DNA of 64,000 nucleotides from an uncultured Chloroflexus sp. (lineage in GTDB: Bacteria; Chloroflexota; Chloroflexia; Chloroflexales; Chloroflexaceae). The stretch is from contig NZ_CAKZNK010000057.1 in NCBI RefSeq assembly GCF_937129525.1, positions 1 to 64,000 on the forward strand, given 5' to 3'. The translations under genes were made by a program, and so were the position numbers. The notes below the pieces were generated by a model. The model did not search any database. It had not been told where the DNA came from and saw nothing but the letters and a program-made list of their open reading frames with translations. Positions 53,001 to 61,962 of this stretch are shown here, one piece after another. The number at the start of each line of letters is the position of its first letter. The first letter of the stretch is position 1.

Positions 53001-56000
53001 CGCTGGCAACGCAAGGAGACGGCGCGCTCAAGCACGCGATTGCCGCGCTGGGATCGGCGCAAGGCTCTGATACCAACGCGGTGCTGAAAATGATCGGTGG
53101 CGTAGTCAAGTCGCTGGGAATCAGCACAGTTCGCGGCGCTGCGGCGGCATGGGCTGTTTCAAGCCGGTTCATGACCAGCTTTAAAGCCAAAGCCGGCGAC
53201 GCAATCCAGGGCGCGATAGTTGCCGCGCTGGTCACGGGTTTGATTCTGGCAGCGACGGCGCAACTCGGCCAGATTTCGCCTGAACTCAACCGTTGGTTGC
53301 TGAATGGTGGCATGGAACTGGTCGCTCACGTGACTTCATCGGTGGCGACAATAGTCAAGAATGGCATCGATCTGGCCTTGATTGCCAAATTTGGCTTGCA
53401 GAAGATTACGGCTGCTTCGGCTGCGCTCACGATCTTTGTTGGTGGTGTGCTGGTGGTGGCGACAATCGGCCTCGCAATCTATGAAGCCGTCTCGAATCAG
53501 TTGTCGGGAGTGGCGCTGGCTCAACTGATTATTGCCACCGTTTTGCAAGTGGCGTGGATTGTCTTCCTCACTGCGTTGACGTTCATTCCCAAGGTCGGCT
53601 TTATCATCGTGGCCGTGATCACGATCATTGACGCTATTCTCTCAGTGTTCCTCTCGTTGATCTTGGGCCGGGCAACCTCCTTCTCTTCCTGGCTGTTTCA
53701 GCAGATTGCCCGGTTTGTAGTTGACGAGTCGCGGTATTTAACTGTTCGCCCGACTATTGGTAACACCAATCTCGGCCTGATTAATCCTGCCGCAGGCATG
53801 ACCGCCTGGAATCCGCTGCGTTTCAGCGCAATCATCTACCCAAATCTGGCCTGGAATCCCAACCGGATCGGCAATCGCTGGTTTGGCAATCCCTGGAATG
53901 ACTGGCAAGCGCGACAGCGCGTTTCAGGGGAGGCTTCACTGGCAACCTACGAGCAATATCTGGGTGTCTCACCCGGCTGGCCACCGATTCAGGGTGAGTA
54001 TCCGCGCCACGTTGATTTCTCCTTCCCGGCAGGAATCAATCATTCAACGGCGCTGTGGATGAATACAGCGTTTAACCTGCCCTACAAGCGTTGTATCTTT
54101 CTCTGGTGTGGCGCCTATGATGATGTGCAACGCTACAATACCCGGTTAGCCGAGAGCGTAGTGTTTGATGTCTTCCCGGCGACACTTGATGAATTCACGC
54201 GCATGAATTGGGGTGGCAATGTGCCATTCCCGGCATTGCCTGACGCTGACTTTGATGGCTTGCGGCGCGAAGCCGATCCAAATGATGGCGCCTGGGATAG
54301 TGACGGTGATGGGTTGAGTGACGCCTTTGAGACGCAGCGCGCTAACGAGGGGATGCGTTTCAACCCGCGCGTGGCTGATACCGATGGCGATGGTTTGAAT
54401 GATCTGGCCGAAGCGCGTTGGGGAACTGATCCCACCCGCGTCGATACCGATGGCGATGGTTTGAGCGACGCGCAAGAGATCAACGGTCAGTTGGTTACAG
54501 TCAGCGGCAGATCGCTGCTGATCCGCACCAGTCCGTTAGCAGCCGACTCGCGTGGCGATGGCGCTTCGGATGCGGTTTGGCTCAATCAGGGTGGTTCGGT
54601 CGCGATCCGGTCGCGCGTTGGCGACTGGCCGTTGAGTGCCACGTTTGCTGACGTGGCCGGCGGAGTCGCCTTCGGTTGTCCGGCTGGCGTTTGTCCTACT
54701 GCCGGCGTAACGCTGGCGGGGCGAACCGGCACCCGCTTCGATGGCAACCAGTTTTTGGTGATCAGTGATGAGCGCTTCCGCATGGCGGAAGAGATGACAT
54801 TTGCGGTCTGGATCTATCCTACCGCCAATGTAAACGGCATCTTGATCAATCGCGAAGGTGAGTATGAAATTGCTCGCTTCCCCGATGGCACAATCCAGTG
54901 GGCTTTTGCCAATGCCAATCCGGGTTGGGTCTGGATCAATACCGGCGCGATTGCGCCACTCAATCAGTGGACACACGTGGCGTTTACCTACAATCGCGGC
55001 ACGATTACGACTTACCTGAATGGCAATCCGGCGCATACGTACTACGGGGCCGGCGCGATTGGCGATGTCGATTGGGGTCAGAACGAGTTGCGTCTGGGCG
55101 ATCGCCAGTACGCCCCGCAGCGCTTCATCGGCGTGCTCGCTCAGGCCCGGTTGTTCAACCGCGCCCTGCCGCAAGCCGAAGTCGGGGCGCAGATGGCGCT
55201 GGCGGCAGTGGCCGAAGCCGCACCGTCTAGCGCGCCGACAACCATGGTTTCGCCGCAGGCGCCAATTGGTGTCTTCCCAACGGTCAGCGATGACAATCTT
55301 GTTGTCCATCCCGGTCAGTCATTGACGTATACGGTAACGCTGCGCTACCTTCCTCCGGATGGCCGTCCGTTGCGGGGCGCGGTCTGGGTAAACACTCCCC
55401 GCGCCAGCCTGCCGGCGCAGTCGTTTGAGTTGCTGCCAGGACAAGAGCAGAGCATTGTCACCAATCTGACGGTGCCCGCAGACGCGCCCGAAGGCCCATT
55501 CGTGCTTGACGCAGTTGCGCAGTATAGTGTAGGTGGTAACCAGACGGCGCGCTGGTTGGAACCAGCTTTTGTGGAGCAAACCGGGGCTGCCGTTAGCGCA
55601 GCGGCGGTAGCAGCCTCGCCAGGCGCAGCCGCGCCATACGCGCTGGTAACGGCGAGTGGCGGCCAGGTCAGGTTTGTTGCCGCCCAGCCCAACAATCTTC
55701 CGGCGCCAGTGAATGTTGGCGCCGGTACGCGACCGTCGGTTGCCTGTCTCAACGGCGCCTGCCTGGTGTCGTGGCAGAATGGCAGCGCGATCAATGCGGC
55801 GCGGATTGCCGGTAGTTCGGCTGCGGCGCCGATCAATCTCGGCAACGGTGTCGCGCCGGCAGTTGCCAGCAATGGCGCCGATTTTGTGGTGGCCTGGATC
55901 GATAATGGTGTCTTGCGCGCTCAGCGCATCACTGCTGGCGGCGCGCTGAGCGGTTCGCAGCTCACGCTGGATAGCAATATGCAGGCCGGTAGCGCGGTAG

Positions 56001-59000
56001 CGGCAGTGGCAGCGGGCGAGACATACGTTGTCGCTTACGAGCGTGGCGCGGCGTCGCAACGCGACATCTGGCTAACACGGATCGACAGTGTTGGGGCAAG
56101 CGCGCCAACTCAACTCACAGCCACGTCTGACGATGAAACGCTGCCCGCGCTAGCCCATAGCGCAGCCTTCGGACGAACCCTGGCCGTCTATGCGCGCAAC
56201 GGTTCGGTGGTCGGTCGGCTCCTGGCTGGGACGACTGTGTTTGACGAGGCGATGCTACTCTCAGATGGGAATGCAGCGTTGACCCGTCCGGTGGTGGCGG
56301 CGGCTGCCGATCACTTTGTCGTCGCCGCCGGCGCGCGGATCGACAATCGCGCGCATCTGATCTATCAGGCTATTGATGGTCAAAATCGCTTGCTCGGCGC
56401 GCCGCAACGCTTTGCCTGGTTGAGCGACGCGCCTGCCGGCCTGCTCCCGGCGCTGGCATGCGCCACCGGCCAGCCGTGCGTGATTGCGCCGGCAGGGCTG
56501 AGCGATGGGGGCGCGCAGATCGGCGCGCTGCAAGCGCAGCTTGTTGGCGAAGAGGCTAATCTGCTCGATAGCGGCACCCTGCCAACGCCGTTGCGACTGA
56601 TAGTTGACAACACGCCACCGGTAGCCAGCATCGTTTCGCTCACCAGTGGCAGTTATGTGCCGGCAGTCAACGCCAGTAGCGGCCTGGTTGTCAGTGGAGT
56701 GATTACCGACACCAATCCGGTGGAACAGGTTGAAATCAGTCTCAATGGCGGCGCCTGGCAGGAAGTATCACCCGGCGCAACGTGGGCAACCACGATCGAT
56801 ATGGGCAGTCTGCCTGAAGGTTCGCACACATTGCGTGTCCGCGCTCGTGATGCCGCCGGCAATCAGGGAGTGCCGAGCGCGCCGGTCACCTTCTTGCTCG
56901 ATCGCACTCCGCCGACGTTGACGTTAACGCCGGATGTTCCGATGGCGATCGCCCGACCTGCGCTCGACGCGCGCGGCGGCTGGATCTTCCCGCTGGCGGG
57001 TAGTTTGAGTGACGCGGCGAGCGGTAGCTCGCAGCTCACGCTGGAATTGTTGCCGGCCAGCGCCGATGCAGTAACCAGTCTGGCGCAAGAGGTGACGGCC
57101 AGTGGTGGCGCATGGCAGCACAATTACCGTCTGACTACCGGCGGTGGGGTTGATGGCAGGGTGACGCCACCGACCGGCGTCTACACCGTCACGCTCCGCG
57201 CTGCCGATCTAGCCGGTAACGCGCAGACCATTGAACGACCAACCCTGCTGCGTCTCGATGCAACCCCGCCAACGCTGGCGATGACTTCTGATCCGGGTGA
57301 ACGCATCACCACGACGCTGGCGCTGACCGGTCTTGTTACCGATACCGGCTCAGTGGCGAGTGGCGTACAAACCGTTGAAGCTGTCTGGTTGCCGCTCGAA
57401 CAGGCCGATGCGCTGGATGGGGCAGCAGTGCGCTTGCAGTTTGAAGAACCGATTGGAAGCGAGGCGTTTGCCAATGCAGTTGATGCGGCTTTGATCGCAT
57501 CGTGTAGCGGCGCAACCTGTCCGCAGGTAGTGACTGATGGGCGTATCGGGCAGGGCCTGCAAATGAACAATACCCAGACCCTGGTCATTGCCGATTGGTC
57601 TGGCGACCTCAGCGGCTTTGGTGTGGCAGCCTGGATCAACGGCACGCAGCGTATCTTTGAACGAGGCCAGGCTGGTCAGCCCGGTTACTTCGAGCTGACT
57701 ACCACCAGCGCGCAGTTGCGTGGCAATAGCGGCGCGTGCGCAGTCTCGTTTACGCTCACCGGCGCCGGCTGGCAACACGTAGCGGCTACATATGATGGCG
57801 CGGCGCTGACCGTTTATGACGATGGCGTTGTGGCGGCGACAACGCCGTGCGCGGCTGGCGGATTGCCCGCTGCCGATAGTCGGCTAGGTGGCTTTACCGG
57901 CCAGCTCGACGAAATGTATCTGTACGACTACGCTCTTGCGGCAGATGAAGTGAGCTATCTGCGCGCGGCGGCTGATCGCGTCTGGCAAAGTGTCGCTCTG
58001 GCTACGCCTGGCGTGGCTTCCAGCGCATGGAATCTGCCGGTATCAGGATCTCTCGATGGGATGTATGCCCTGGCAATGCGCGCAACTGACGCGCTCGGCA
58101 ATCGCGCGCTGGATCGCGATGGCCTGATCGTCTGGCGCGGTATGGTCGATCTGCGGGGGCCGCAGGTCACGGTGACGGTAGCGCAGCAGGGGAGCGGCGC
58201 GCTTGCTCGCACGACGATCACCTGCCAGATTCGCGACATCAACCTTGCCAGCGAAACGGTGAACTGTCCAACGCCTGGCGGCACCATTCTTGAGCAGAAC
58301 GACGAGCTGGTTTACTATCAGCCTCCGGCCTGGCGACGGCTTGGCGACGAACTAAACTTGCTCTACGGGCGCGATGTGACCTACATCGTGAATGGGCACA
58401 TAACCTATAGCGGCACGGCAACCGCTGAGGATACACTTGGGCGCAACGGCAGCGGCACGCCGCAATCAATCACGCCACCCGCATCGGCGCTCGATCTGCT
58501 CTTGACTTCACCGGTCGGTAATGTTCACACGACCCTTGCCGCGATCTCGATAGCAGGCAATGCGCGAGCGGATAACGGATTGAGTCGAGTGCGCGTTCTG
58601 ATAGATGGCGGCCAGATCTTCGAACAGAACTGGGCAGGTGATGCCACCGGCTCCTTCAGCGCAACCTGGACACCGCCGGCTGAGGGACGCTACGCGCTCG
58701 AAGTGCAGCTCACCGATCAGAACAATCGTCTCGTCACGCGCGCGATCACCCTGTTCGTTGATACGGCTGCGCCAACTGCCATCGGCTTTGCCACTCCGGT
58801 GGTAACCACTGCCAATACATTGAGCGATACGCTGGCCTTGCCCGTTCAGGTGTCAGATACCGGCGTTATCACCAGTGTGCAGGCATCATTCGACGGCAGT
58901 ACCTGGATTGCCGCAACGCCCGATCCCGCCATCGGCGGACGCTGGTGGGTACCGATTATTGACCCGCCCAGCGATCCTGACAACTGGTCATTCACGATGG

Positions 59001-61549
59001 ATCTGCGCGCTACTGACGCAGCCGGGCGAACGATTAGCGCTGATGATCAGCCGATGACAGTAGACGTAACGCCACCGGCAGCGCAAACCGTAACATTGCG
59101 AGTTATCGGCGGCGGAACATTGAGCGAAGGCGACATTGTGCGCGACAGCGGCGCCGGTTTGCGGATGGAGTGGGCAGCCGGAAGCGATAATGCCAACCCG
59201 GTGACCTTCCGCGCCGGTTGGAGCGTTGAGCGTGAACCGAATCTGGCTACGTTAACGCCGTACAGCGCCGGCGCGGGGAGCCACGATCTGCCAGCTCCGC
59301 CCGAAGGAAGCATTCTCTACGCCCATCTCGCGCAAGAGGATGCAAATGGTAATCTGCGCATCCAAACCTTTGGCCCGATCATCTACGATACCGCGTTGAC
59401 GCCTGACGCTATTTCGCAAACGGGTCAAACCGCGCCGGAACGGGCGATTGCTACAGGTTGGATCAATGGCGCATGCGCCTTGATTGGACAGAACAGCGCG
59501 CTGGCCCGTCGGGCGAGCGAGCTGGCCGCGACGCATGCGGTGCAACGGCTCTACGCCGGTTGGGATGATCGCGCAATGCGACTGGCCTGGCAGGGCGCAA
59601 TCTGGGGCGTGAGCGAGGATCTCTATATCTATCTCGACACTGCTACCGGCGGCGCTGGTGCTGTCTACACTCAGGGTATGCCTGCCGGTCAGCCTGACCT
59701 GCGGTTGCCGACCGGATTTGCGCCCGATTATCTGCTGCGGGTTGACGATCTCCAGAACATCAGCTTGCTGCACTGGAACGGCTCAAACTGGGTTGCGGTG
59801 AGCGGCTCGTGGCAGGCGTGGAGCGATGCGGCTCAACCTGATTTGTTTGAAGCTTATCTACCGTTTGCAACGCTGAACATTGTCAATCCGGCCAGTACAC
59901 CGATGCGTCTCGTTGCCTATGCCACTGAAGAGGACAGTCTGCGCACCTGGGCCGTAATGCCGGCCAACAATCCGCTCACCAGTCCAAAGGTGCTCAACAG
60001 CCGCAGCAGTGAAGAGATTGAGAACCAGGTCACGTTAACCAACGTGATCGCATGGGATGATCTGGGCAATGGAGTTTGCCCTGGCGCGGGACAGGTTGTT
60101 GCCGATGTGCGCTTCAGGATCACGTCCACGCCACCCGGATCGATCTACTCGATCTTTACCGATGAGCTGATCGACGAGCAAGGGCAGTTGCTTGACGAGT
60201 CAAATCATGTGGGCAGCATCGGGTTGACGGAAATCGACAACCTGCACCCGCCGTTGTTCGAAGGCCAGGTGATCACCTACACGATCCACTATGAAAATGT
60301 GGGTGAAGCGCCGGCGGAAAATGTGCGGGCATGGATTGTCAACTGGGGCGCGCTGCGCCTGCCGGATGGCAATCGCGTTGAGGTCAACGGTATACCCTAT
60401 TACGAACAGTTTTTGAACCTGGGCACGATTGCGCCGAATACCAGTGGAACGGCGACGTTTGTCGGCATTGTCGATCGCCAGATTGCGCGCGAGGCGGGTG
60501 AGGATGAAGAATGGGCCACGGCGGACATCTCATTCCACGATGACTCAACCGGCCTTGATTACGCACTTGACTGGTTCTTCACCGATCATCCGGTTGACAT
60601 CGAACCGCCGGTGTACGTGGCGATGAACGATCCAACCTCCTACGTAAAAACCGGCATCGTCACGGTTATCGGGGAAGCGTGGGACGAGTCGGATGTGCCG
60701 CAGATTGAACTCGAAGTGAAAGTGGGCACGGGTGCGCCCGCGATCACGCTATGCACCGATCCGACGCCAGACGATGGCGAATGGCAATGTGAAGTCAACA
60801 TTGGCGCGCCGGCTGATGGAACGTCGGTCAGACTGCGCGCCCGCGCTACTGACGCTGGTGGTCAGACGAGCGATTGGAGTGATCCGGTCGATCTAGTCGT
60901 GGATGCGAATGCGCCGCAACTGATCTTGAGCGATGCCAGTGTTGCGCGCATGGGGATGGGTTCGGTCAGTGTTGGAACGGTGCAGCTTGACGGTCGCGTG
61001 CAGGATGAACGTTACGCTTTGGCCGTTGAGATCTGCGTCAATCAGAACGACGGTCGCGGTTTCCAGTGTGAAGAAGTGGCGGTTGATGAGAATGGCAACT
61101 GGAGCTATGCCCTGCCGGTTCGCGAGGGAGTGGCTGAGGCCGAACAGCAACTCCGTATAACACCCATCGATCTGGCCGGTAATCGCGGTCTGGCCCGGCA
61201 ATTCACCTATGTGATCGATACGGTGGCTCCAACCGTTACGGCGGGATTGCTGGCGTCGTTGCAATCGACCCCGACCATTCTGGCCAACAGCGTCGTGATT
61301 GGTGGGACGTATGCCGACGCTGTTGGAGTGACTGGCATCACCGTGCGGGTTGAGCGCCCTGATGGGCTGGTTGAAAACGGCGCTGCCGATCTGCAAGGTG
61401 GGCAGTGGCAGTATGTCGTGCCGCTGGCTGCGCAAGGCCCCTATCGCATCTACGTTACAGCTCGTGACGCAGCCGGCAATACCCGCGCAATTGGGCCACT
61501 GGTGGTGAACGGAGCTTTCCGCACTTACTTGCCAACTATTTTCCGGTGA
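50078..61549 (+). CDS. Giant multidomain surface protein (3823 residues)
   Basis: Start: ATG 50078, seven bases after GGAGGT (an ATG at 50060 precedes that site). An N-terminal signal/anchor (about 5-25) is followed by a lipoprotein-carrier-like domain (about 30-270), two helices (about 274-296 and 305-324), and a calcium-binding thrombospondin type 3 block (about 383-550; DTDSDGLSDAQE). After an unassigned region comes a hydrophobic block (about 1041-1200, four or five segments), a second type 3 block (about 1391-1465), a LamG-like domain (about 1545-1705), beta-propeller-like repeats (about 1800-2150), Ig-like units, a second LamG (about 2450-2630), a DOMON/CBM9-like part (about 3150-3300) and a DUF11-like unit (about 3400). 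The final Ig-like repeats end in TYLPTIFR. Probable role: adhesion, sheath or predation-like contact; not established. Confidence 0.85.
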   Translation: MRLQRRFFLVLSIALIALFLLLIAARLYPVVNPDPIRAAWQRALSTGTYRFEATATIVTDPVTSPVNAGRPPESQEIYLQGKANLPEETTELRLWTQGGNVMTGEGSVTMRITAGQTLLRQGEGAWEEYSGLGDLYAPGGDALGYLNAARDVQLLGTQEVDGRLVTRYAFQLDGVALERYLRERQQAALQQANRLPPGVELRPTEEYTRLRGAGEVWVNDSGLPVRQILHLNMPASGDQPASRAQLMMDFAGFGPLPPGELPLFWQQWLVSLQAMSDVVLPFAIALVAGLSATLLLIRWRGSRRLANMLAAALIVALVGGPLLSAQRVHAMQVEVAGQIAQQRQAQEALERAQSSEVELPPGVASARLIADVLLSEARGAATTDTDSDGLSDAQEALLGTNAQVAGDGPARLAALNVQAASALGSAPATLVEDSRDSDGDGLTDFQEQFLGTNRLESDTDSDGLSDFAEAVGFAYNGRDWQLDPLAQDTNRDGVLDSLEVIRVGNALQARDTDSDGTPNAFDYDDDNDGVPDRLDLSPLTHSINQSAFNGDRALWLKFDNLATNRLVAVDIQVRPQNPVQLWYAQSRFDWPHDGAGQVQDRNYSTDDIQILPLLEITIPANSFATLPPYTNNGNGNLSSPLLSAQGITIRQSDASTIVAYVPLSLVTDNQTGQRVAFSGRMLYQGAPAWGNAHRARLVWAVQMKNDVDGFDQPGVIHVYDREPWFLTGIQVREEHGVSGMLLAADPQAQGNAVLRDDALLGLINGLNQSFMRARADLSPATLASRFHRLSNGSVSAEQRWGLPNIFLTSAYTRSDTLSLARDAATLNRNLLLQIPAWDQPLILHARSETFRALNMDSLGSGNAWWSDTVLTMNLAWSGQDAVLLQTANYLSLTGYEYSGGDWRALSPTQTIQRFIDRHNAQASSDVETREGQLVVLRNYLAVLIQGVMALVANGEQRPMAGFASPDASLAQINTALATQGDGALKHAIAALGSAQGSDTNAVLKMIGGVVKSLGISTVRGAAAAWAVSSRFMTSFKAKAGDAIQGAIVAALVTGLILAATAQLGQISPELNRWLLNGGMELVAHVTSSVATIVKNGIDLALIAKFGLQKITAASAALTIFVGGVLVVATIGLAIYEAVSNQLSGVALAQLIIATVLQVAWIVFLTALTFIPKVGFIIVAVITIIDAILSVFLSLILGRATSFSSWLFQQIARFVVDESRYLTVRPTIGNTNLGLINPAAGMTAWNPLRFSAIIYPNLAWNPNRIGNRWFGNPWNDWQARQRVSGEASLATYEQYLGVSPGWPPIQGEYPRHVDFSFPAGINHSTALWMNTAFNLPYKRCIFLWCGAYDDVQRYNTRLAESVVFDVFPATLDEFTRMNWGGNVPFPALPDADFDGLRREADPNDGAWDSDGDGLSDAFETQRANEGMRFNPRVADTDGDGLNDLAEARWGTDPTRVDTDGDGLSDAQEINGQLVTVSGRSLLIRTSPLAADSRGDGASDAVWLNQGGSVAIRSRVGDWPLSATFADVAGGVAFGCPAGVCPTAGVTLAGRTGTRFDGNQFLVISDERFRMAEEMTFAVWIYPTANVNGILINREGEYEIARFPDGTIQWAFANANPGWVWINTGAIAPLNQWTHVAFTYNRGTITTYLNGNPAHTYYGAGAIGDVDWGQNELRLGDRQYAPQRFIGVLAQARLFNRALPQAEVGAQMALAAVAEAAPSSAPTTMVSPQAPIGVFPTVSDDNLVVHPGQSLTYTVTLRYLPPDGRPLRGAVWVNTPRASLPAQSFELLPGQEQSIVTNLTVPADAPEGPFVLDAVAQYSVGGNQTARWLEPAFVEQTGAAVSAAAVAASPGAAAPYALVTASGGQVRFVAAQPNNLPAPVNVGAGTRPSVACLNGACLVSWQNGSAINAARIAGSSAAAPINLGNGVAPAVASNGADFVVAWIDNGVLRAQRITAGGALSGSQLTLDSNMQAGSAVAAVAAGETYVVAYERGAASQRDIWLTRIDSVGASAPTQLTATSDDETLPALAHSAAFGRTLAVYARNGSVVGRLLAGTTVFDEAMLLSDGNAALTRPVVAAAADHFVVAAGARIDNRAHLIYQAIDGQNRLLGAPQRFAWLSDAPAGLLPALACATGQPCVIAPAGLSDGGAQIGALQAQLVGEEANLLDSGTLPTPLRLIVDNTPPVASIVSLTSGSYVPAVNASSGLVVSGVITDTNPVEQVEISLNGGAWQEVSPGATWATTIDMGSLPEGSHTLRVRARDAAGNQGVPSAPVTFLLDRTPPTLTLTPDVPMAIARPALDARGGWIFPLAGSLSDAASGSSQLTLELLPASADAVTSLAQEVTASGGAWQHNYRLTTGGGVDGRVTPPTGVYTVTLRAADLAGNAQTIERPTLLRLDATPPTLAMTSDPGERITTTLALTGLVTDTGSVASGVQTVEAVWLPLEQADALDGAAVRLQFEEPIGSEAFANAVDAALIASCSGATCPQVVTDGRIGQGLQMNNTQTLVIADWSGDLSGFGVAAWINGTQRIFERGQAGQPGYFELTTTSAQLRGNSGACAVSFTLTGAGWQHVAATYDGAALTVYDDGVVAATTPCAAGGLPAADSRLGGFTGQLDEMYLYDYALAADEVSYLRAAADRVWQSVALATPGVASSAWNLPVSGSLDGMYALAMRATDALGNRALDRDGLIVWRGMVDLRGPQVTVTVAQQGSGALARTTITCQIRDINLASETVNCPTPGGTILEQNDELVYYQPPAWRRLGDELNLLYGRDVTYIVNGHITYSGTATAEDTLGRNGSGTPQSITPPASALDLLLTSPVGNVHTTLAAISIAGNARADNGLSRVRVLIDGGQIFEQNWAGDATGSFSATWTPPAEGRYALEVQLTDQNNRLVTRAITLFVDTAAPTAIGFATPVVTTANTLSDTLALPVQVSDTGVITSVQASFDGSTWIAATPDPAIGGRWWVPIIDPPSDPDNWSFTMDLRATDAAGRTISADDQPMTVDVTPPAAQTVTLRVIGGGTLSEGDIVRDSGAGLRMEWAAGSDNANPVTFRAGWSVEREPNLATLTPYSAGAGSHDLPAPPEGSILYAHLAQEDANGNLRIQTFGPIIYDTALTPDAISQTGQTAPERAIATGWINGACALIGQNSALARRASELAATHAVQRLYAGWDDRAMRLAWQGAIWGVSEDLYIYLDTATGGAGAVYTQGMPAGQPDLRLPTGFAPDYLLRVDDLQNISLLHWNGSNWVAVSGSWQAWSDAAQPDLFEAYLPFATLNIVNPASTPMRLVAYATEEDSLRTWAVMPANNPLTSPKVLNSRSSEEIENQVTLTNVIAWDDLGNGVCPGAGQVVADVRFRITSTPPGSIYSIFTDELIDEQGQLLDESNHVGSIGLTEIDNLHPPLFEGQVITYTIHYENVGEAPAENVRAWIVNWGALRLPDGNRVEVNGIPYYEQFLNLGTIAPNTSGTATFVGIVDRQIAREAGEDEEWATADISFHDDSTGLDYALDWFFTDHPVDIEPPVYVAMNDPTSYVKTGIVTVIGEAWDESDVPQIELEVKVGTGAPAITLCTDPTPDDGEWQCEVNIGAPADGTSVRLRARATDAGGQTSDWSDPVDLVVDANAPQLILSDASVARMGMGSVSVGTVQLDGRVQDERYALAVEICVNQNDGRGFQCEEVAVDENGNWSYALPVREGVAEAEQQLRITPIDLAGNRGLARQFTYVIDTVAPTVTAGLLASLQSTPTILANSVVIGGTYADAVGVTGITVRVERPDGLVENGAADLQGGQWQYVVPLAAQGPYRIYVTARDAAGNTRAIGPLVVNGAFRTYLPTIFR

Positions 61550-61573
61550 CCGTGTAGATTCGGCGCCAATGAG

Positions 61574-61615
61574 GTCACATTGACTGCGGCAATTACGCGC
61601 CGCAGTCAATGTGAC
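61574..61615 (+). terminator. Long perfect hairpin after the giant gene
   Basis: A 17-bp perfect stem (gtcacattgactgcggc with its complement at 61599-61615) has an 8-nt loop and no T-run. It starts 25 bases after the stop. Confidence 0.7.
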
Positions 61616-61677
61616 TCAACCGCGCTCTTGTGCCAGGTTGCAGTTGTGGCGCAAGGTTTCTATACAGCAAAAGTCGT

Positions 61678-61706
61678 TTGACATCCGCTGCCGGTCGTGG
61701 TAAGAT
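61678..61706 (+). promoter_or_regulatory. Promoter of the tRNA-Ala pair
   Basis: TTGACA (61678-61683), a 17-bp spacer and TAAGAT (61701-61706) end 14 bases before the first tRNA. Confidence 0.75.
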
Positions 61707-61720
61707 AACACGGCGTGAGC

Positions 61721-61796
61721 GGGGGTGTAGCTCAGTTGGAAGAGCGCGACAATCGCACTGTCGAGGTCAGGGGTTCGAATCCCCTCACCTCCACCA
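61721..61796 (+). tRNA. tRNA-Ala(CGC)
   Basis: Acceptor GGGGGTG/CACCTCC contains the G3-U70 wobble pair that is the alanine identity element. The anticodon loop is ATCGCAC (CGC), the T loop is TTCGAAT, and CCA is encoded. It decodes GCG. Confidence 0.93.
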
Positions 61797-61800
61797 GCTC

Positions 61801-61876
61801 GGGGCCATAGCTCAGTTGGAAGAGCGCAACACTGGCAGTGTTGAGGTCAGGGGTTCGAATCCCCTTGGCTCCACCA
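61801..61876 (+). tRNA. tRNA-Ala(GGC)
   Basis: Four bases after the first tRNA. Acceptor GGGGCCA/TGGCTCC with G3-U70, anticodon loop CTGGCAG (GGC), encoded CCA. It decodes GCC and GCU. D and T arms are the same as in the first tRNA, so the pair probably arose by duplication and is cotranscribed. Confidence 0.93.
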
Positions 61877-61884
61877 GGTACCAG

Positions 61885-61914
61885 CCGCCGCCATTATGGC
61901 GGCGGTTTTGTTTT
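61885..61914 (+). terminator. Intrinsic terminator of the tRNA operon
   Basis: Stem ccgccgcca/tggcggcgg with a TTA loop followed by TTTTGTTTT, a classical rho-independent terminator. Confidence 0.9.
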
Positions 61915-61962
61915 CGCGCAGATGCGACGCCGTAGCTGTGAGGCTGATAGGGAAGGTGAACT

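Noticed and set aside
61500..61549. LPxTG sortase signal in the giant protein
   Set aside because: The tail has YLP but no LPxTG, no following membrane helix and no basic tail; no sortase gene is in the window.
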